Source: Mycolicibacterium pyrenivorans
GTDB taxonomy: Bacteria; Actinomycetota; Actinomycetes; Mycobacteriales; Mycobacteriaceae
DNA length: 37,794 nt
Direction: 5' to 3'
NCBI RefSeq assembly: GCF_025821625.1
Contig: NZ_JACKSH010000144.1
Location: 1 to 37,794 of the forward strand
Of this stretch, positions 1 through 8,714 are shown in pieces. Every line of letters begins with the position of its first letter. Position 1 is the first letter of the stretch. The notes under the pieces were generated by a model. That model searched no databases and was not told the origin of the DNA. It saw only the letters and a program-made list of their open reading frames with translations. The position numbers and the translations under genes are program-made.

Positions 1-914
1 GAGAGGTCCTCGCGGTAGCGGCCGCGCGCCGCCGTGCGCAACTCGACCAGGGCCGCGTCGAGGTCGGCGCGGGCCGCGTCGCGCCTGGCGACCCGGGTGA
101 TGCGCAGCACCGCGGCCGCGTCGCGTAGCACCCGCACCGCGGGGTCCTTCATGTCGGCGAGCGCGGCGCCGGCCTTCTGCCCCGTGCGGTCGGTGACCCA
201 CTCGAGATCGTCGACGACCCGCACCAGGGCCCGGCTGCCTGCGGTCAGGCCGACCGGCCGGAAATCGGCGCCGAGGAAGTTGGCGCGCAACGCGTCCATC
301 GCGGCGGTGACCTCGGCGGCGGACGCGCGTCCGTCGAGCCTGTCGGCCAGCGCGCGACAGGCCTTGGCGGCGTGCCGCCGCAGCGCGCCGTGATGGCGAG
401 GCGGGAGCACGAAAAGCGCTGCGGGCACGCACACCGCCAGCGCGATGGTCCATCCCAGGAGGCGGTCCCCGATCGGTCCCGGCGGGGTACACGCCGGCAG
501 GACGAACGTCAGCAACGTGGCGCGCTGGCCCGCGGCGATCGTCTCGCTGAGCACCCCCGAGAACGTCACCACCACCCCGAGGACGAACATCGCCAGCACC
601 GCGGGAATCGGATGCGGGGACACCAGCGTGCCCAGCGTGATGAGCACGAACCCGTTGAGCGCCAACCCGGCGTAGGCGACCGCGCGGTTCTGACGATTAC
701 CGGGAAAGTCGGAGAACACCAGCAGCGCGACCGACCCGAAGATGGTGAACAGCGACGTCTGCGCGTTGCCGCCGGAGACGACGATGCTCAGCGCCGCCGC
801 CGACGGCACCACCAGCGCGGCGCGCAGCGCACGCCGCAGTGCGTCGTTCTCCGGATCGCGCCGTTGGATGCGCCGCGCGACGCGGTGTCGGAAACCGTTC
901 GCGCCGCCGACCAT
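1..914 (-). CDS. FUSC-family membrane transporter, 3' end cut by window edge
   Basis: About 304 codons are open from an ATG at 914 to the window edge, so the C-terminus is missing. The N-terminal half carries about six hydrophobic segments (roughly residues 32-48, 53-68, 80-98, 104-122, 132-142 and 153-170). A charged, Ala/Arg-rich helical cytoplasmic region follows. This is the layout of the fusaric-acid-resistance (FUSC) and aromatic-acid exporter superfamily, which is usually linked to efflux of organic acids. The ATG shares one base with the TGA of the upstream gene (TGATG), so translation is probably coupled. With the preceding membrane-protein and TetR genes it forms a three-gene minus-strand unit, suggesting TetR-controlled efflux. 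The family call comes from the membrane pattern and general sequence character; the substrate is unknown. Confidence 0.7.
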   Translation of the reverse strand, partial: MVGGANGFRHRVARRIQRRDPENDALRRALRAALVVPSAAALSIVVSGGNAQTSLFTIFGSVALLVFSDFPGNRQNRAVAYAGLALNGFVLITLGTLVSPHPIPAVLAMFVLGVVVTFSGVLSETIAAGQRATLLTFVLPACTPPGPIGDRLLGWTIALAVCVPAALFVLPPRHHGALRRHAAKACRALADRLDGRASAAEVTAAMDALRANFLGADFRPVGLTAGSRALVRVVDDLEWVTDRTGQKAGAALADMKDPAVRVLRDAAAVLRITRVARRDAARADLDAALVELRTAARGRYREDL

Positions 915-1468
915 CAGTGGGCGAGGACCTTGATGGCGATGACCAGCAACCCGACGCCGGTGAGTAGGACAACAGTCACAATTTGCTGCCACAGGGGCAA
1001 CCGGGTCTTGCGAACGGCGGCAAGGGCGATCAGGCCGAGTTCGCCGACGAGGATCCACTTCGCGATCCACATGGCGGTGTCGGTCTCGAGCACCCCGATG
1101 CCGGCGGTCGCGAGCGCCAGCAGGGGAAGCAGGCTGGCCTGCAGGATCTGGCCGGAGGACTGCAACATCCGCCAGACCTCGACGCGGCCCGGCGCCTGTT
1201 CGTGCACGCCCAGATGGGCGACCCAGTCCGCCAGCAGGCTGGCCGCCCACAGACTGCCCATCGTGACGGCGACGTCGAGCATGCGTCCCCATCCGCTGGT
1301 GTCGTCACCCGTGTAGCGGGTCAGCACGGCGAGGGTCGCCAGGCACGAGATCGCGCCGTAGAGGCGCTCGCGCAGCATGGCGACGACGTGCTCGACGGGC
1401 GCTGCCCCGCCGTCCGCGTCGACCCCGGCGGCCGCCCGGACGTCCCCGTCGTCGCTCGGGTCACTCAC
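914..1468 (-). CDS. Small multi-spanning membrane protein, function unknown
   Basis: The product is 184 aa. I chose the GTG at 1468 because it lies in a GTGAGTGA overlap with the stop of the upstream TetR gene; the longer open frame to 1570 would run well into that gene. A hydrophilic, Asp/Gly/Ala-rich head of about 30 residues precedes four or five hydrophobic segments (roughly 36-51, 64-82, 108-127, 133-152, 160-180). No catalytic motif is visible. The stop overlaps the start of the FUSC-like gene by one base. Position and coupling suggest a partner of the transporter, but this is inference from context. An alternative start is the ATG at codon 31, just before the first membrane segment. 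Confidence 0.75.
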   Translation of the reverse strand: MSDPSDDGDVRAAAGVDADGGAAPVEHVVAMLRERLYGAISCLATLAVLTRYTGDDTSGWGRMLDVAVTMGSLWAASLLADWVAHLGVHEQAPGRVEVWRMLQSSGQILQASLLPLLALATAGIGVLETDTAMWIAKWILVGELGLIALAAVRKTRLPLWQQIVTVVLLTGVGLLVIAIKVLAH

Positions 1469-2027
1469 TGTCGGGCACCGAGTCGAACCGACCGGAGTCG
1501 AGGCAGTCGAGCAGTTGGGCGACGATCCACGCCAGGCCAGGGGTGTCCGGTGGGAGGATCGCCTGCTCATAGCCGACCAGCAGATACACCGCCCACGCCG
1601 CGAACAGCTTCGCCTGGCGCTCGTTGCGCAGGATCGCCAGAGCCGACTCGTACATCGCCTCGAAGCGTTGCCGGTCGACCTCGGCCTGCACCGTGCGCAC
1701 CAGCGGGTCGATGGAACTCCACACCCGGATCGCGGCCTCCGCCCCGTGCGGCAGCGTGAGGCCGGCCTGGATCAGCGTGTCGATGCGCTTGCGCGGATCG
1801 GGCTCGGCCCGGACGGCCTCCAGGATGTCAACGGTCATGCCCTCACGCCAGTGCGCGACAAGCTGGCGGGTGTAGGACGACCAACTGGAGAAGTAGTGGT
1901 AGAACGAACCGGTCGTGACGCCGAGCCGCTGACACACCTCGGCCAGCTTCAATCCGCCGTAGCCGAGGTCGCACAACACATCCAGCCCGGCATCGAAATA
2001 CGCCTCCTGCGACGCGACAGCCCCCAT
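1461..2027 (-). CDS. TetR-family transcriptional regulator
   Basis: The 188-aa protein has an N-terminal helix-turn-helix of the TetR type: LKLAEVCQRLGVTTGSFYHYF, in which VTTGSFYHYF is the usual recognition-helix signature, at about residues 26-46. The C-terminal ligand-binding half is all-helical and not diagnostic. It is the first gene of a unit with a small membrane protein and an FUSC-like transporter, with an 8-bp overlap into the next gene. By analogy with other TetR-exporter pairs it probably represses its own operon and responds to the exported compound. It is divergent from another TetR gene at 2192, so the 160-bp gap between them may carry operators for both. Its start (ATG, 2027) has only a weak G-rich stretch directly in front. 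Confidence 0.85.
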   Translation of the reverse strand: MGAVASQEAYFDAGLDVLCDLGYGGLKLAEVCQRLGVTTGSFYHYFSSWSSYTRQLVAHWREGMTVDILEAVRAEPDPRKRIDTLIQAGLTLPHGAEAAIRVWSSIDPLVRTVQAEVDRQRFEAMYESALAILRNERQAKLFAAWAVYLLVGYEQAILPPDTPGLAWIVAQLLDCLDSGRFDSVPDSE

Positions 2028-2191
2028 CCCCGAAACCCTAGTTCGGCAGCCGTCGGCTCACTCGTCAATGACGCGCCGGAGGCCCGAGGGCGTGACCGGA
2101 CATCGATCGAGAATTTGCTGAATTGTCACGGTCGGGTCGTCTGAGAGGGTGCCGTCGCCACCGGCCCGGTGACGTGTGGCACAATTTGACC

Positions 2192-2827
2192 GTGCCGTAT
2201 ACGGCGAGTCGAGGTCCAGGTCGTCCTCCCGCAGCGAAGGCCGCTGAAACGCGGGAGCGCATCGTGCGCGCTGCTCGTGAGGTATTCAGCGAACTCGGTT
2301 ATGACGCGGCGACGTTTCAGGCGATCGCCATCCGTGCGGATCTGACCCGTCCGGCCATCAATCACTACTTCGCCAGCAAACGCGTCCTTTGGGCCGAGGT
2401 GGTGGAGCAGACCAACGCGACGATTGTTAGCGCGGGCATCGCCAAGGCGCATGAACGGACCGCCCTGATCGACAGGCTGTCGGCTTTCCTGTCGGTCGCG
2501 ACGCAGTCCGACGCCGAAGACCGCTCCGCGGCGGCGTTTCTCGTGACATCGGTGCTGGAGGCTCAGCGCCATCCCGAACTCAGCACCGACGAGCACGACT
2601 CGCTGCAGAACTCGCGCAGTTTCGTGACCTGGGCGGTCAACGACGCCATCGCCAACGGTGAGTTGAACACCGACACCGACGTCGGGCATCTCGTGGAGAT
2701 GTTGGTGGCGGTGCTGTGGGGCATGGGTTTCTACGCCGGTTTCATCGGCGATCGTGAGCAACTCGGTGCGGTCGTGCACAAACTCGAACTACTCCTGGCG
2801 AACCGGCTCTGGAAGCTCGGCGACTGA
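2192..2827 (+). CDS. TetR-family regulator, Rv0144-like
   Basis: The protein is 211 aa from the GTG at 2192, which gives VPYTASRGPGRPPAAKAAET, the basic Pro-rich head typical of this group. The open frame reaches back to 2123, but those codons lie in the promoter region. The helix-turn-helix follows at about residues 25-60, ending in LTRPAINHYFASK. The sequence closely resembles my memory of M. tuberculosis Rv0144, and the next genes are also Rv0145-0149-like, so it is probably the orthologue. The gene stands divergent from the TetR-membrane-FUSC unit. A CACAAT hexamer ends only a few bases before the GTG, which would suit a leaderless transcript; this is not proven. The effector is unknown. 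Confidence 0.88.
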   Translation: MPYTASRGPGRPPAAKAAETRERIVRAAREVFSELGYDAATFQAIAIRADLTRPAINHYFASKRVLWAEVVEQTNATIVSAGIAKAHERTALIDRLSAFLSVATQSDAEDRSAAAFLVTSVLEAQRHPELSTDEHDSLQNSRSFVTWAVNDAIANGELNTDTDVGHLVEMLVAVLWGMGFYAGFIGDREQLGAVVHKLELLLANRLWKLGD

Positions 2828-2920
2828 CGCCAGGCTGCGCCTCGGCTGTGGATCGCCTGTGGGCTGACCTGCGCTGATGTGGTGTGCGCCACAGCGGGGG
2901 AGAACCGCGCCGAGCATTAG

Positions 2921-3898
<978 letters not shown>

Positions 3899-3939
3899 CC
3901 CCCTTCGGGATCCTGCTTACCCCCGTACGGGCGCTGTTC

Positions 3940-3957
3940 ACCAACCGGCCGGTTGGT
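3940..3957. promoter_or_regulatory. 18-bp perfect palindrome, candidate TetR-type operator
   Basis: The sequence ACCAACCGGCCGGTTGGT is a perfect palindrome 41 bp before the aldehyde dehydrogenase ATG. A TACCAT hexamer (3958-3963), a possible -10 box, abuts it directly, so a bound repressor would block the promoter. Its size and symmetry suit a TetR dimer. Which regulator binds is not shown; a related half-site ACCAACC lies before the Rv0158-like TetR gene at 16504. Confidence 0.6.
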
Positions 3958-3998
3958 TACCATTCGGGTACTCCGCAGGTCAGGAAGGACCCCCCAAC

Positions 3999-5414
3999 AT
4001 GACCACCGAATCCGCCGCTCCCGCCCAGGTGACCACGAGCCCCGACGTCGTCGACATCCCGGCGACCGTCCGTCGTCTCCGCCAGACCTTCGCGTCCGGC
4101 CGCACCCGCAGCGTCGAATGGCGCAAGGAACAGTTGCACGCTCTCGAGCGGCTGATGTCCGACAACGAGTCCGCCGTCGCCGACGCCCTGGAAAAGGATC
4201 TGGGCCGCTCACCCTTCGAGGCCTGGCTCGCCGACGTCGCCAGTACCACCGGTGAGGCCGCATTCGCGGCCAAGAACGTCGGCAAGTGGATGAAGCGCCG
4301 CCACCGCCTGCTGGAGTTGTCGCAGCTGCCCGGCCGGGCCTGGGTCGAATACGAGCCATACGGCACCGTGCTCATCATCGGTGCGTGGAATTTCCCGTTC
4401 GCACTCACCCTCGGCCCTGCCGTCGGCGCCATCGCAGCGGGTAACACCGTGGTGCTCAAGCCGTCCGAGGTGGCGCCGGCCTCCTCGGCGCTGATGGCCG
4501 AACTGGTGCCGCGATACCTGGACAACGACGCGATCGCCGTGGTCGAGGGCGACGGCGCGGTCAGCCAGGAACTCATCGCCCAGGGCTTCGACCATCTGCT
4601 GTTCACCGGTGGCACCGAGGTCGGCCGCCGCGTCTACGAGGGTGCGGCGCCGCATCTGACGCCGGTCACCCTGGAACTCGGCGGCAAGAGCCCGGTGATC
4701 GTGACGGCCGACGCCGACATCGACGTGGCCGCCAAGCGCATCGCCTGGACCAAGCTGATCAACTCCGGCCAGATCTGCATCGCCCCCGACTACGTGGTGG
4801 CCGAGGCGTCCGTGCGCGACAAGCTGGTCGACAAGATCAGGGAGGCCGTCGAAGGGTTCGAGGCGGGCAACACCGGCGGGAAGCGCATCGTCAACGAGCG
4901 CCACTTCGACAGGCTCACCACCGCCCTGGCCGCCACCAAGGGCAGGGTCGCCGTCGGCGGCGGTTCGGATGCGTCGACGCTGAAGATCCAGCCCACCGTC
5001 GTGGTCGACCCCGCCCCCGACGAGCCGTTGATGACCGACGAGATCTTCGGGCCGATTCTTCCCGTGGTCACAGTCCAATCCCTCGACGAGGCAATCACTT
5101 TCGTCAACTCCCGGCCCAAGCCGCTGGCCGCCTACCTGTTCGCCAAGGCCAAGGCCGTGCGCGAACGGGTGATCAAGGAGGTGCCCGCCGGTGGCATGGT
5201 GGTCAACCATCTGGTCTTCCACTTCGCCACCCACAAACTGCCGTTCGGCGGCGTCGGCCCCTCCGGGATGGGCGCTTACCACGGCAAGTTCGGCTTCGAG
5301 GAGTTCAGCCACCGCAAGTCGGTGATGACGAAGCCAACCCGACCCGATGTCACCGCGATGATCTACCCGCCGTATACAGAGAAGGCGTGGAAGCTGGCGC
5401 GCAAGCTCTTCTGA
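3999..5414 (+). CDS. NAD(P)-dependent aldehyde dehydrogenase, Rv0147-like
   Basis: The 471-aa protein should oxidise aldehydes to carboxylic acids with NAD(P)+. The catalytic cysteine is Cys260 in NSGQICIAPDY. The general-base glutamate is Glu226 in TLELGGKSP. The earlier IIGAWNFPF segment and the C-terminal PFGGVGPSGMG are standard family blocks. The compact length and the PPYTEKAWKLARKLF end resemble the ALDH3 (fatty-aldehyde) group. ATG 3999 has an AGGAAGGA site nine bases upstream. The gene leads a run with an SDR, a quinone oxidoreductase and a DUF456 protein, matching Rv0147-Rv0149 order in M. tuberculosis. An 18-bp palindrome in front suggests TetR-type control. A lipid-derived aldehyde is a plausible but unproven substrate. 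Confidence 0.93.
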   Translation: MTTESAAPAQVTTSPDVVDIPATVRRLRQTFASGRTRSVEWRKEQLHALERLMSDNESAVADALEKDLGRSPFEAWLADVASTTGEAAFAAKNVGKWMKRRHRLLELSQLPGRAWVEYEPYGTVLIIGAWNFPFALTLGPAVGAIAAGNTVVLKPSEVAPASSALMAELVPRYLDNDAIAVVEGDGAVSQELIAQGFDHLLFTGGTEVGRRVYEGAAPHLTPVTLELGGKSPVIVTADADIDVAAKRIAWTKLINSGQICIAPDYVVAEASVRDKLVDKIREAVEGFEAGNTGGKRIVNERHFDRLTTALAATKGRVAVGGGSDASTLKIQPTVVVDPAPDEPLMTDEIFGPILPVVTVQSLDEAITFVNSRPKPLAAYLFAKAKAVRERVIKEVPAGGMVVNHLVFHFATHKLPFGGVGPSGMGAYHGKFGFEEFSHRKSVMTKPTRPDVTAMIYPPYTEKAWKLARKLF

Positions 5415-5471
5415 TGCCATAGCGCCAGGCCCGCGCCCAACCAGCGAGACCCCCACAGGAGAGGAACACCA

Positions 5472-6335
5472 GTGCCAGGAGTGCAGGATCGTGTCATCGT
5501 CGTCACGGGCGCAGGAGGCGGACTCGGTCGCGAGTACGCGCTGACCCTCGCGCGTGAAGGCGCCAGCGTCGTCGTCAACGACCTCGGCGGGGCGCGCGAC
5601 GGAACCGGTTCCGGTTCGGCCATGGCCGACGAGGTGGTCAAGGAGATCAAGGACGCGGGCGGCCGAGCGGTAGCGAATTATGACAGTGTCGCCGAATCCG
5701 AGGGCGCGGCCAACATCATCAAGACCGCCATCGACGAGTTCGGCAAGGTCGACGGCGTGGTGAGCAACGCGGGCATCCTGCGCGACGGCACCTTCCACAA
5801 GATGGAGTTCGGCAGCTGGGACGCGGTGCTGAAGGTACATCTCTACGGCGGCTACAACGTCATCCGCGCCGCATGGCCGCACTTCCGGGAGAACGGTTTC
5901 GGCCGCGTCGTCGTCGCCACCTCGACCAGCGGGCTGTTCGGGAACTTCGGCCAGGCCAACTACGGCGCCGCCAAGCTGGGCCTCGTCGGTCTGATCAACA
6001 CGCTCGCCCAGGAAGGCGCCAAGTACAACATCAAGGCCAACGCCGTCGCGCCGATCGCGGCGACGCGCATGACGCAGGACATCCTGCCCCCCGAGGTGTT
6101 CGAGAAGCTGACCCCGGAGTACGTCGCCCCGGTGGTGGCCTACCTGTGCACCGAGGAGAATCCCGACACCGCTTCGGTGTTCATCGTCGGCGGCGGCAAG
6201 GTGCAGCGGGTCGCGCTGTTCCAGAACGCCGGTGTGACGTTCACCGACGTGCCTTCGGTCGACGACGTCGCGGGCAAGTGGGGCGAGATCACCGACCTGT
6301 CGGCGGCCGAGCGGGCCACCCTCAGCCTCGGCTGA
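5472..6335 (+). CDS. Short-chain dehydrogenase, Rv0148-like (MFE-2 type hydroxyacyl-CoA dehydrogenase)
   Basis: The protein is 287 aa from a GTG start preceded by AGGAGAGGAA. The Rossmann motif TGAGGGLG lies at 12-19, NAG at 99-101, and the catalytic Ser151/153-Tyr164-Lys168 set in STSGLFGNFGQANYGAAK. It is nearly identical in character to Rv0148. That protein resembles the dehydrogenase unit of eukaryotic multifunctional enzyme 2, which oxidises 3-hydroxyacyl-CoA in beta-oxidation. No fused hydratase domain is present. It lies 57 bp after the aldehyde dehydrogenase and 7 bp before the quinone oxidoreductase, so the three are probably co-transcribed. The exact acyl substrate cannot be read from sequence. 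Confidence 0.93.
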   Translation: MPGVQDRVIVVTGAGGGLGREYALTLAREGASVVVNDLGGARDGTGSGSAMADEVVKEIKDAGGRAVANYDSVAESEGAANIIKTAIDEFGKVDGVVSNAGILRDGTFHKMEFGSWDAVLKVHLYGGYNVIRAAWPHFRENGFGRVVVATSTSGLFGNFGQANYGAAKLGLVGLINTLAQEGAKYNIKANAVAPIAATRMTQDILPPEVFEKLTPEYVAPVVAYLCTEENPDTASVFIVGGGKVQRVALFQNAGVTFTDVPSVDDVAGKWGEITDLSAAERATLSLG

Positions 6336-6342
6336 CGTACCC

Positions 6343-7314
6343 ATGAAAGCGCTTGTCGCGCAAGAGCTGTCGGGACCTTCGGGGCTGGTGTACACCGACG
6401 TTCCCGACCCCGTCGGCGGGGCCGGCAACGTCGTCGTCGACGTCGGTGCGGCCGGCGTCTGCTTTCCCGACCTGCTGATGCTCCGCGGCGAGTACCAGAT
6501 GAGGATGGATCCGCCGTTCGTGCCCGGGCTCGAAGTGGCAGGCACGGTACGGTCGGCCCCGGCTGATTCGGGATTCGTTGTCGGGCAGCGGGTCTCGGGA
6601 TTCAGCCTGCTCGGTGCATGGGCCGAACAGGTGGCGATTCCGGTGTCGGGCGTGGTGCCGACGCACGAGGATCTCGACGACGCATCGGCCGTCTGCCTGC
6701 TGGGCAACTACTACACGATGTACTTCGCATTGCAGCGCCGCGGTGCGCTGCGCGCCGGTGAGACCGTGCTGGTGCTCGGCTCCGCAGGCGGGGTGGGTAC
6801 CGCCGCCGTGCAGATCGCGAAGGCGTTGGGCGCCAGGGTCATTGCGATGGTGCACCGGCCTTCGGCCATCGAGTTCGTCGACTCGCTCGGCGCCGACGTG
6901 GTGTTGCCGCTGACCGATGGATGGCTCGATGCGGTCAAACAGCACACCGACGTACGCGGTGTGGACCTGGTGGTCGACCCGATCGGCGGTCAGGCGTTCG
7001 ACGACGCGGTGCGCGCGATGGCCACCGAGGGCAGGCTACTGGTCATCGGCTTCGCGGCGGGCGGCATCCCGACCGTGAAGGTGAACCGGTTGCTGCTGCG
7101 CAACGTCAGCGTCGTCGGCGTCGGCTGGGGCGAGTTCGTCAACCGCACCCCGGGAGCCCAGGCGGAGGTCGGTGCCGCGCTGAACAAGCTCGTCGACGCC
7201 GGTCTGAGACCCCCTGCACCGGTGCGGTTCCCGCTGTCGGCCGGGGTGCAGGCGCTGCAGAGCCTGGCCGACGGTGCGGTGCACGGGAAACTCGTCCTGG
7301 AGCCGACGGTGTGA
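6343..7314 (+). CDS. NADPH:quinone oxidoreductase-like MDR protein, Rv0149-like
   Basis: The 323-aa protein belongs to the zinc-free quinone-oxidoreductase branch of the medium-chain dehydrogenase superfamily. The nucleotide-binding motif GSAGGVG is at 146-152. The PGLEVAGTV block near residue 64 and the HGKLVLEP C-terminus are typical. Zinc-binding cysteine clusters are absent. It would use NADPH to reduce quinones or enone groups, probably in the cytosol. The start ATG is 7 bp after the SDR stop, and its TGA overlaps the GTG start of the next gene (GTGA). Length and context match M. tuberculosis Rv0149 (about 322 aa). Confidence 0.92.
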   Translation: MKALVAQELSGPSGLVYTDVPDPVGGAGNVVVDVGAAGVCFPDLLMLRGEYQMRMDPPFVPGLEVAGTVRSAPADSGFVVGQRVSGFSLLGAWAEQVAIPVSGVVPTHEDLDDASAVCLLGNYYTMYFALQRRGALRAGETVLVLGSAGGVGTAAVQIAKALGARVIAMVHRPSAIEFVDSLGADVVLPLTDGWLDAVKQHTDVRGVDLVVDPIGGQAFDDAVRAMATEGRLLVIGFAAGGIPTVKVNRLLLRNVSVVGVGWGEFVNRTPGAQAEVGAALNKLVDAGLRPPAPVRFPLSAGVQALQSLADGAVHGKLVLEPTV

Positions 7315-7799
7315 GCACCGCCGGAATCGTCCTCGTCGCCCTGGCGATCGCCGTCGGCCTTGCCGGCATCATCCTGCCGATCCTGCCGGGCGGATTGCTG
7401 GTGATCGGCGCCATCGGCGTGTGGGCGTTCGTCGAGGGCACCGTGGTGTCGTGGGTGACGTTCGGCATCGCGGCGGCCCTGTTCGCCGCCGCGATGGTCA
7501 TCAAGTACACGTGGCCGGTGAAACGCATGCGGCAGGCCGACGTCCGGACCTCGGTGCTGGTGATCGGCGCGCTGGCCGGTTTCGTCGGTTTCTTCGTGAT
7601 TCCCGTCATCGGCCTGCTGATCGGCTTCGTCGCGGGCGTCTTCGCCGCCGAGTTGGCGATCCGGCGCGACCTCACCAGGGCATGGGCCTCCACCGTGCAC
7701 GCCCTCAAGGGTGTGGCGTTGTCCGTCGGGGTGGAGTTGACGGGCGCGTTGCTGGCCGCCGTCGCGTGGGGCATCGGCGTGTGGGTCATGCACGGCTGA
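7311..7799 (+). CDS. DUF456 domain membrane protein
   Basis: The product is 162 aa from a GTG that overlaps the preceding stop codon (GTGA); the longer open frame upstream lies inside the quinone oxidoreductase gene and is a shadow. The glycine- and proline-rich hydrophobic hairpin GLAGIILPILPGGLLVIGAI near residues 13-32 is characteristic of DUF456. Further membrane segments run at roughly 36-62, 78-107 and 130-158. No function is known for the family. The coupled start places it in the aldehyde dehydrogenase-SDR-oxidoreductase operon. In M. tuberculosis I recall Rv0150c and PE genes after Rv0149, so this gene appears to be a difference between the two loci. Confidence 0.85.
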   Translation: MSTAGIVLVALAIAVGLAGIILPILPGGLLVIGAIGVWAFVEGTVVSWVTFGIAAALFAAAMVIKYTWPVKRMRQADVRTSVLVIGALAGFVGFFVIPVIGLLIGFVAGVFAAELAIRRDLTRAWASTVHALKGVALSVGVELTGALLAAVAWGIGVWVMHG

Positions 7800-7811
7800 C
7801 CCACTGGCCCC

Positions 7812-7867
7812 CGAAAGTACGGTTTCTGATGAAAATCAGTCGGAACTCGTCATAAACCGTACGTTCG
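7812..7867. repeat. Nested inverted-repeat element between convergent genes
   Basis: The outer arms (7812-7825 and 7854-7867) pair over 14 bases with one mismatch. Inside them CTGAT-GAAA-ATCAG (7826-7839) forms a second hairpin with a GAAA tetraloop. It lies between the convergent DUF456 and phosphatase genes, so it could be a bidirectional terminator or a dispersed REP-like element. It is AT-richer than its surroundings. I see no U-tract of standard length. Confidence 0.5.
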
Positions 7868-7904
7868 GCGCGGCGCGGAGCCTTCGGCGCGGAAGACTCG
7901 TGCC

Positions 7905-8714
7905 TCAGTCGTTGAGCGCGGCGCGCAACCGGGCGATGTCCTGCTCGCTGAGCCCCGCCGCCTCGAGATAGCCGCGCAGAGAACCGAACTCGGTGTCGAT
8001 CGTCCGGCGCGCGGTGTCGAGGTATTCCTCACGGACCCCGAGCACCGACTCGGTCAACCGGGCCTCGGCCATCTCCAGCACCTCTGGTGCCTCGGCTGCG
8101 CGCTCGCGGATAGTGGCCAGGATGCTCTCCCGTAGCTGCGGCACCGCGGCGTTGCTGCGCAGGTAGTCGGCCATGATGGCGTCGCGCTCGACCCCGGCGG
8201 CCTCCAGCACGACCGCGATGGTGAACCCGGTGCGATCCTTGCCCGCGAAGCAGTGCGCGAGCACCCGGCGTCCGGAACCCAGCAGCATGGCCACGCGATG
8301 CACGGCTTGGCGCGCCAGCGGGGCGCCGGCGATCCGTCCGTATTCCTCGGTCATGTACCGCGCCGCGGCGTCGGCGACCGACTCGTCTTCGGGCTTGTCG
8401 GTCATCATCCGCTTGAAGGCGTGCTCGTGCGGGGCCTCATCGTCGGAGGCGGCGGTCTCGATGAACGGCAGGTGGTGGATGTCCACGCCGGCAGGCACCA
8501 ACCCGGCTCCGTGCCGCTCGAGTTCGCGCAGCGTGCGCAGATCGGCGACATCGGTGACGCCATAGCCCGCCAGCGCGGCACGGCCGGCATCGTCGAGCTT
8601 GGACAACTCGCTCGCCCGGTAGAACCGGCCGGGCGCGATGCCTGCCTGCTCGGAGACGTCGCGGAAGTTCCAGGCTCCCGAGAGTTCCCGTCCTTCGTGC
8701 CGGTCGGCCACCAC
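7905..8714 (-). CDS. ptbB: Protein tyrosine/phosphoinositide phosphatase, PtbB (Rv0153c)-like
   Basis: The protein is 269 aa from the GTG at 8714, whose first base is the last base of the fadE2 stop (TAGTG). The long frame reaching 9452 runs antisense-independent through fadE2 in another frame and is not credible. The P-loop HCFAGKDRTG at 154-163, with nucleophile Cys155, is the hallmark of the MptpB/LipA-like phosphatases, which hydrolyse phosphotyrosine, phosphoserine and phosphoinositides. An N-terminal NFRDV block and a helical C-terminal tail also match. In M. tuberculosis the homologue is secreted and modulates host signalling. No signal peptide is visible here, and in an environmental species the role is open. 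It is translationally coupled to fadE2, as in Rv0154c-Rv0153c. Confidence 0.92.
   Translation of the reverse strand: MVADRHEGRELSGAWNFRDVSEQAGIAPGRFYRASELSKLDDAGRAALAGYGVTDVADLRTLRELERHGAGLVPAGVDIHHLPFIETAASDDEAPHEHAFKRMMTDKPEDESVADAAARYMTEEYGRIAGAPLARQAVHRVAMLLGSGRRVLAHCFAGKDRTGFTIAVVLEAAGVERDAIMADYLRSNAAVPQLRESILATIRERAAEAPEVLEMAEARLTESVLGVREEYLDTARRTIDTEFGSLRGYLEAAGLSEQDIARLRAALND

Noticed and set aside
4209..6707. An 832-codon minus-strand open frame
   Set aside because: It lies opposite the clear aldehyde dehydrogenase and SDR genes in the antisense frame that GC-rich codon use keeps open. The translation is Gly/Asp/His/Arg-rich with no motif.
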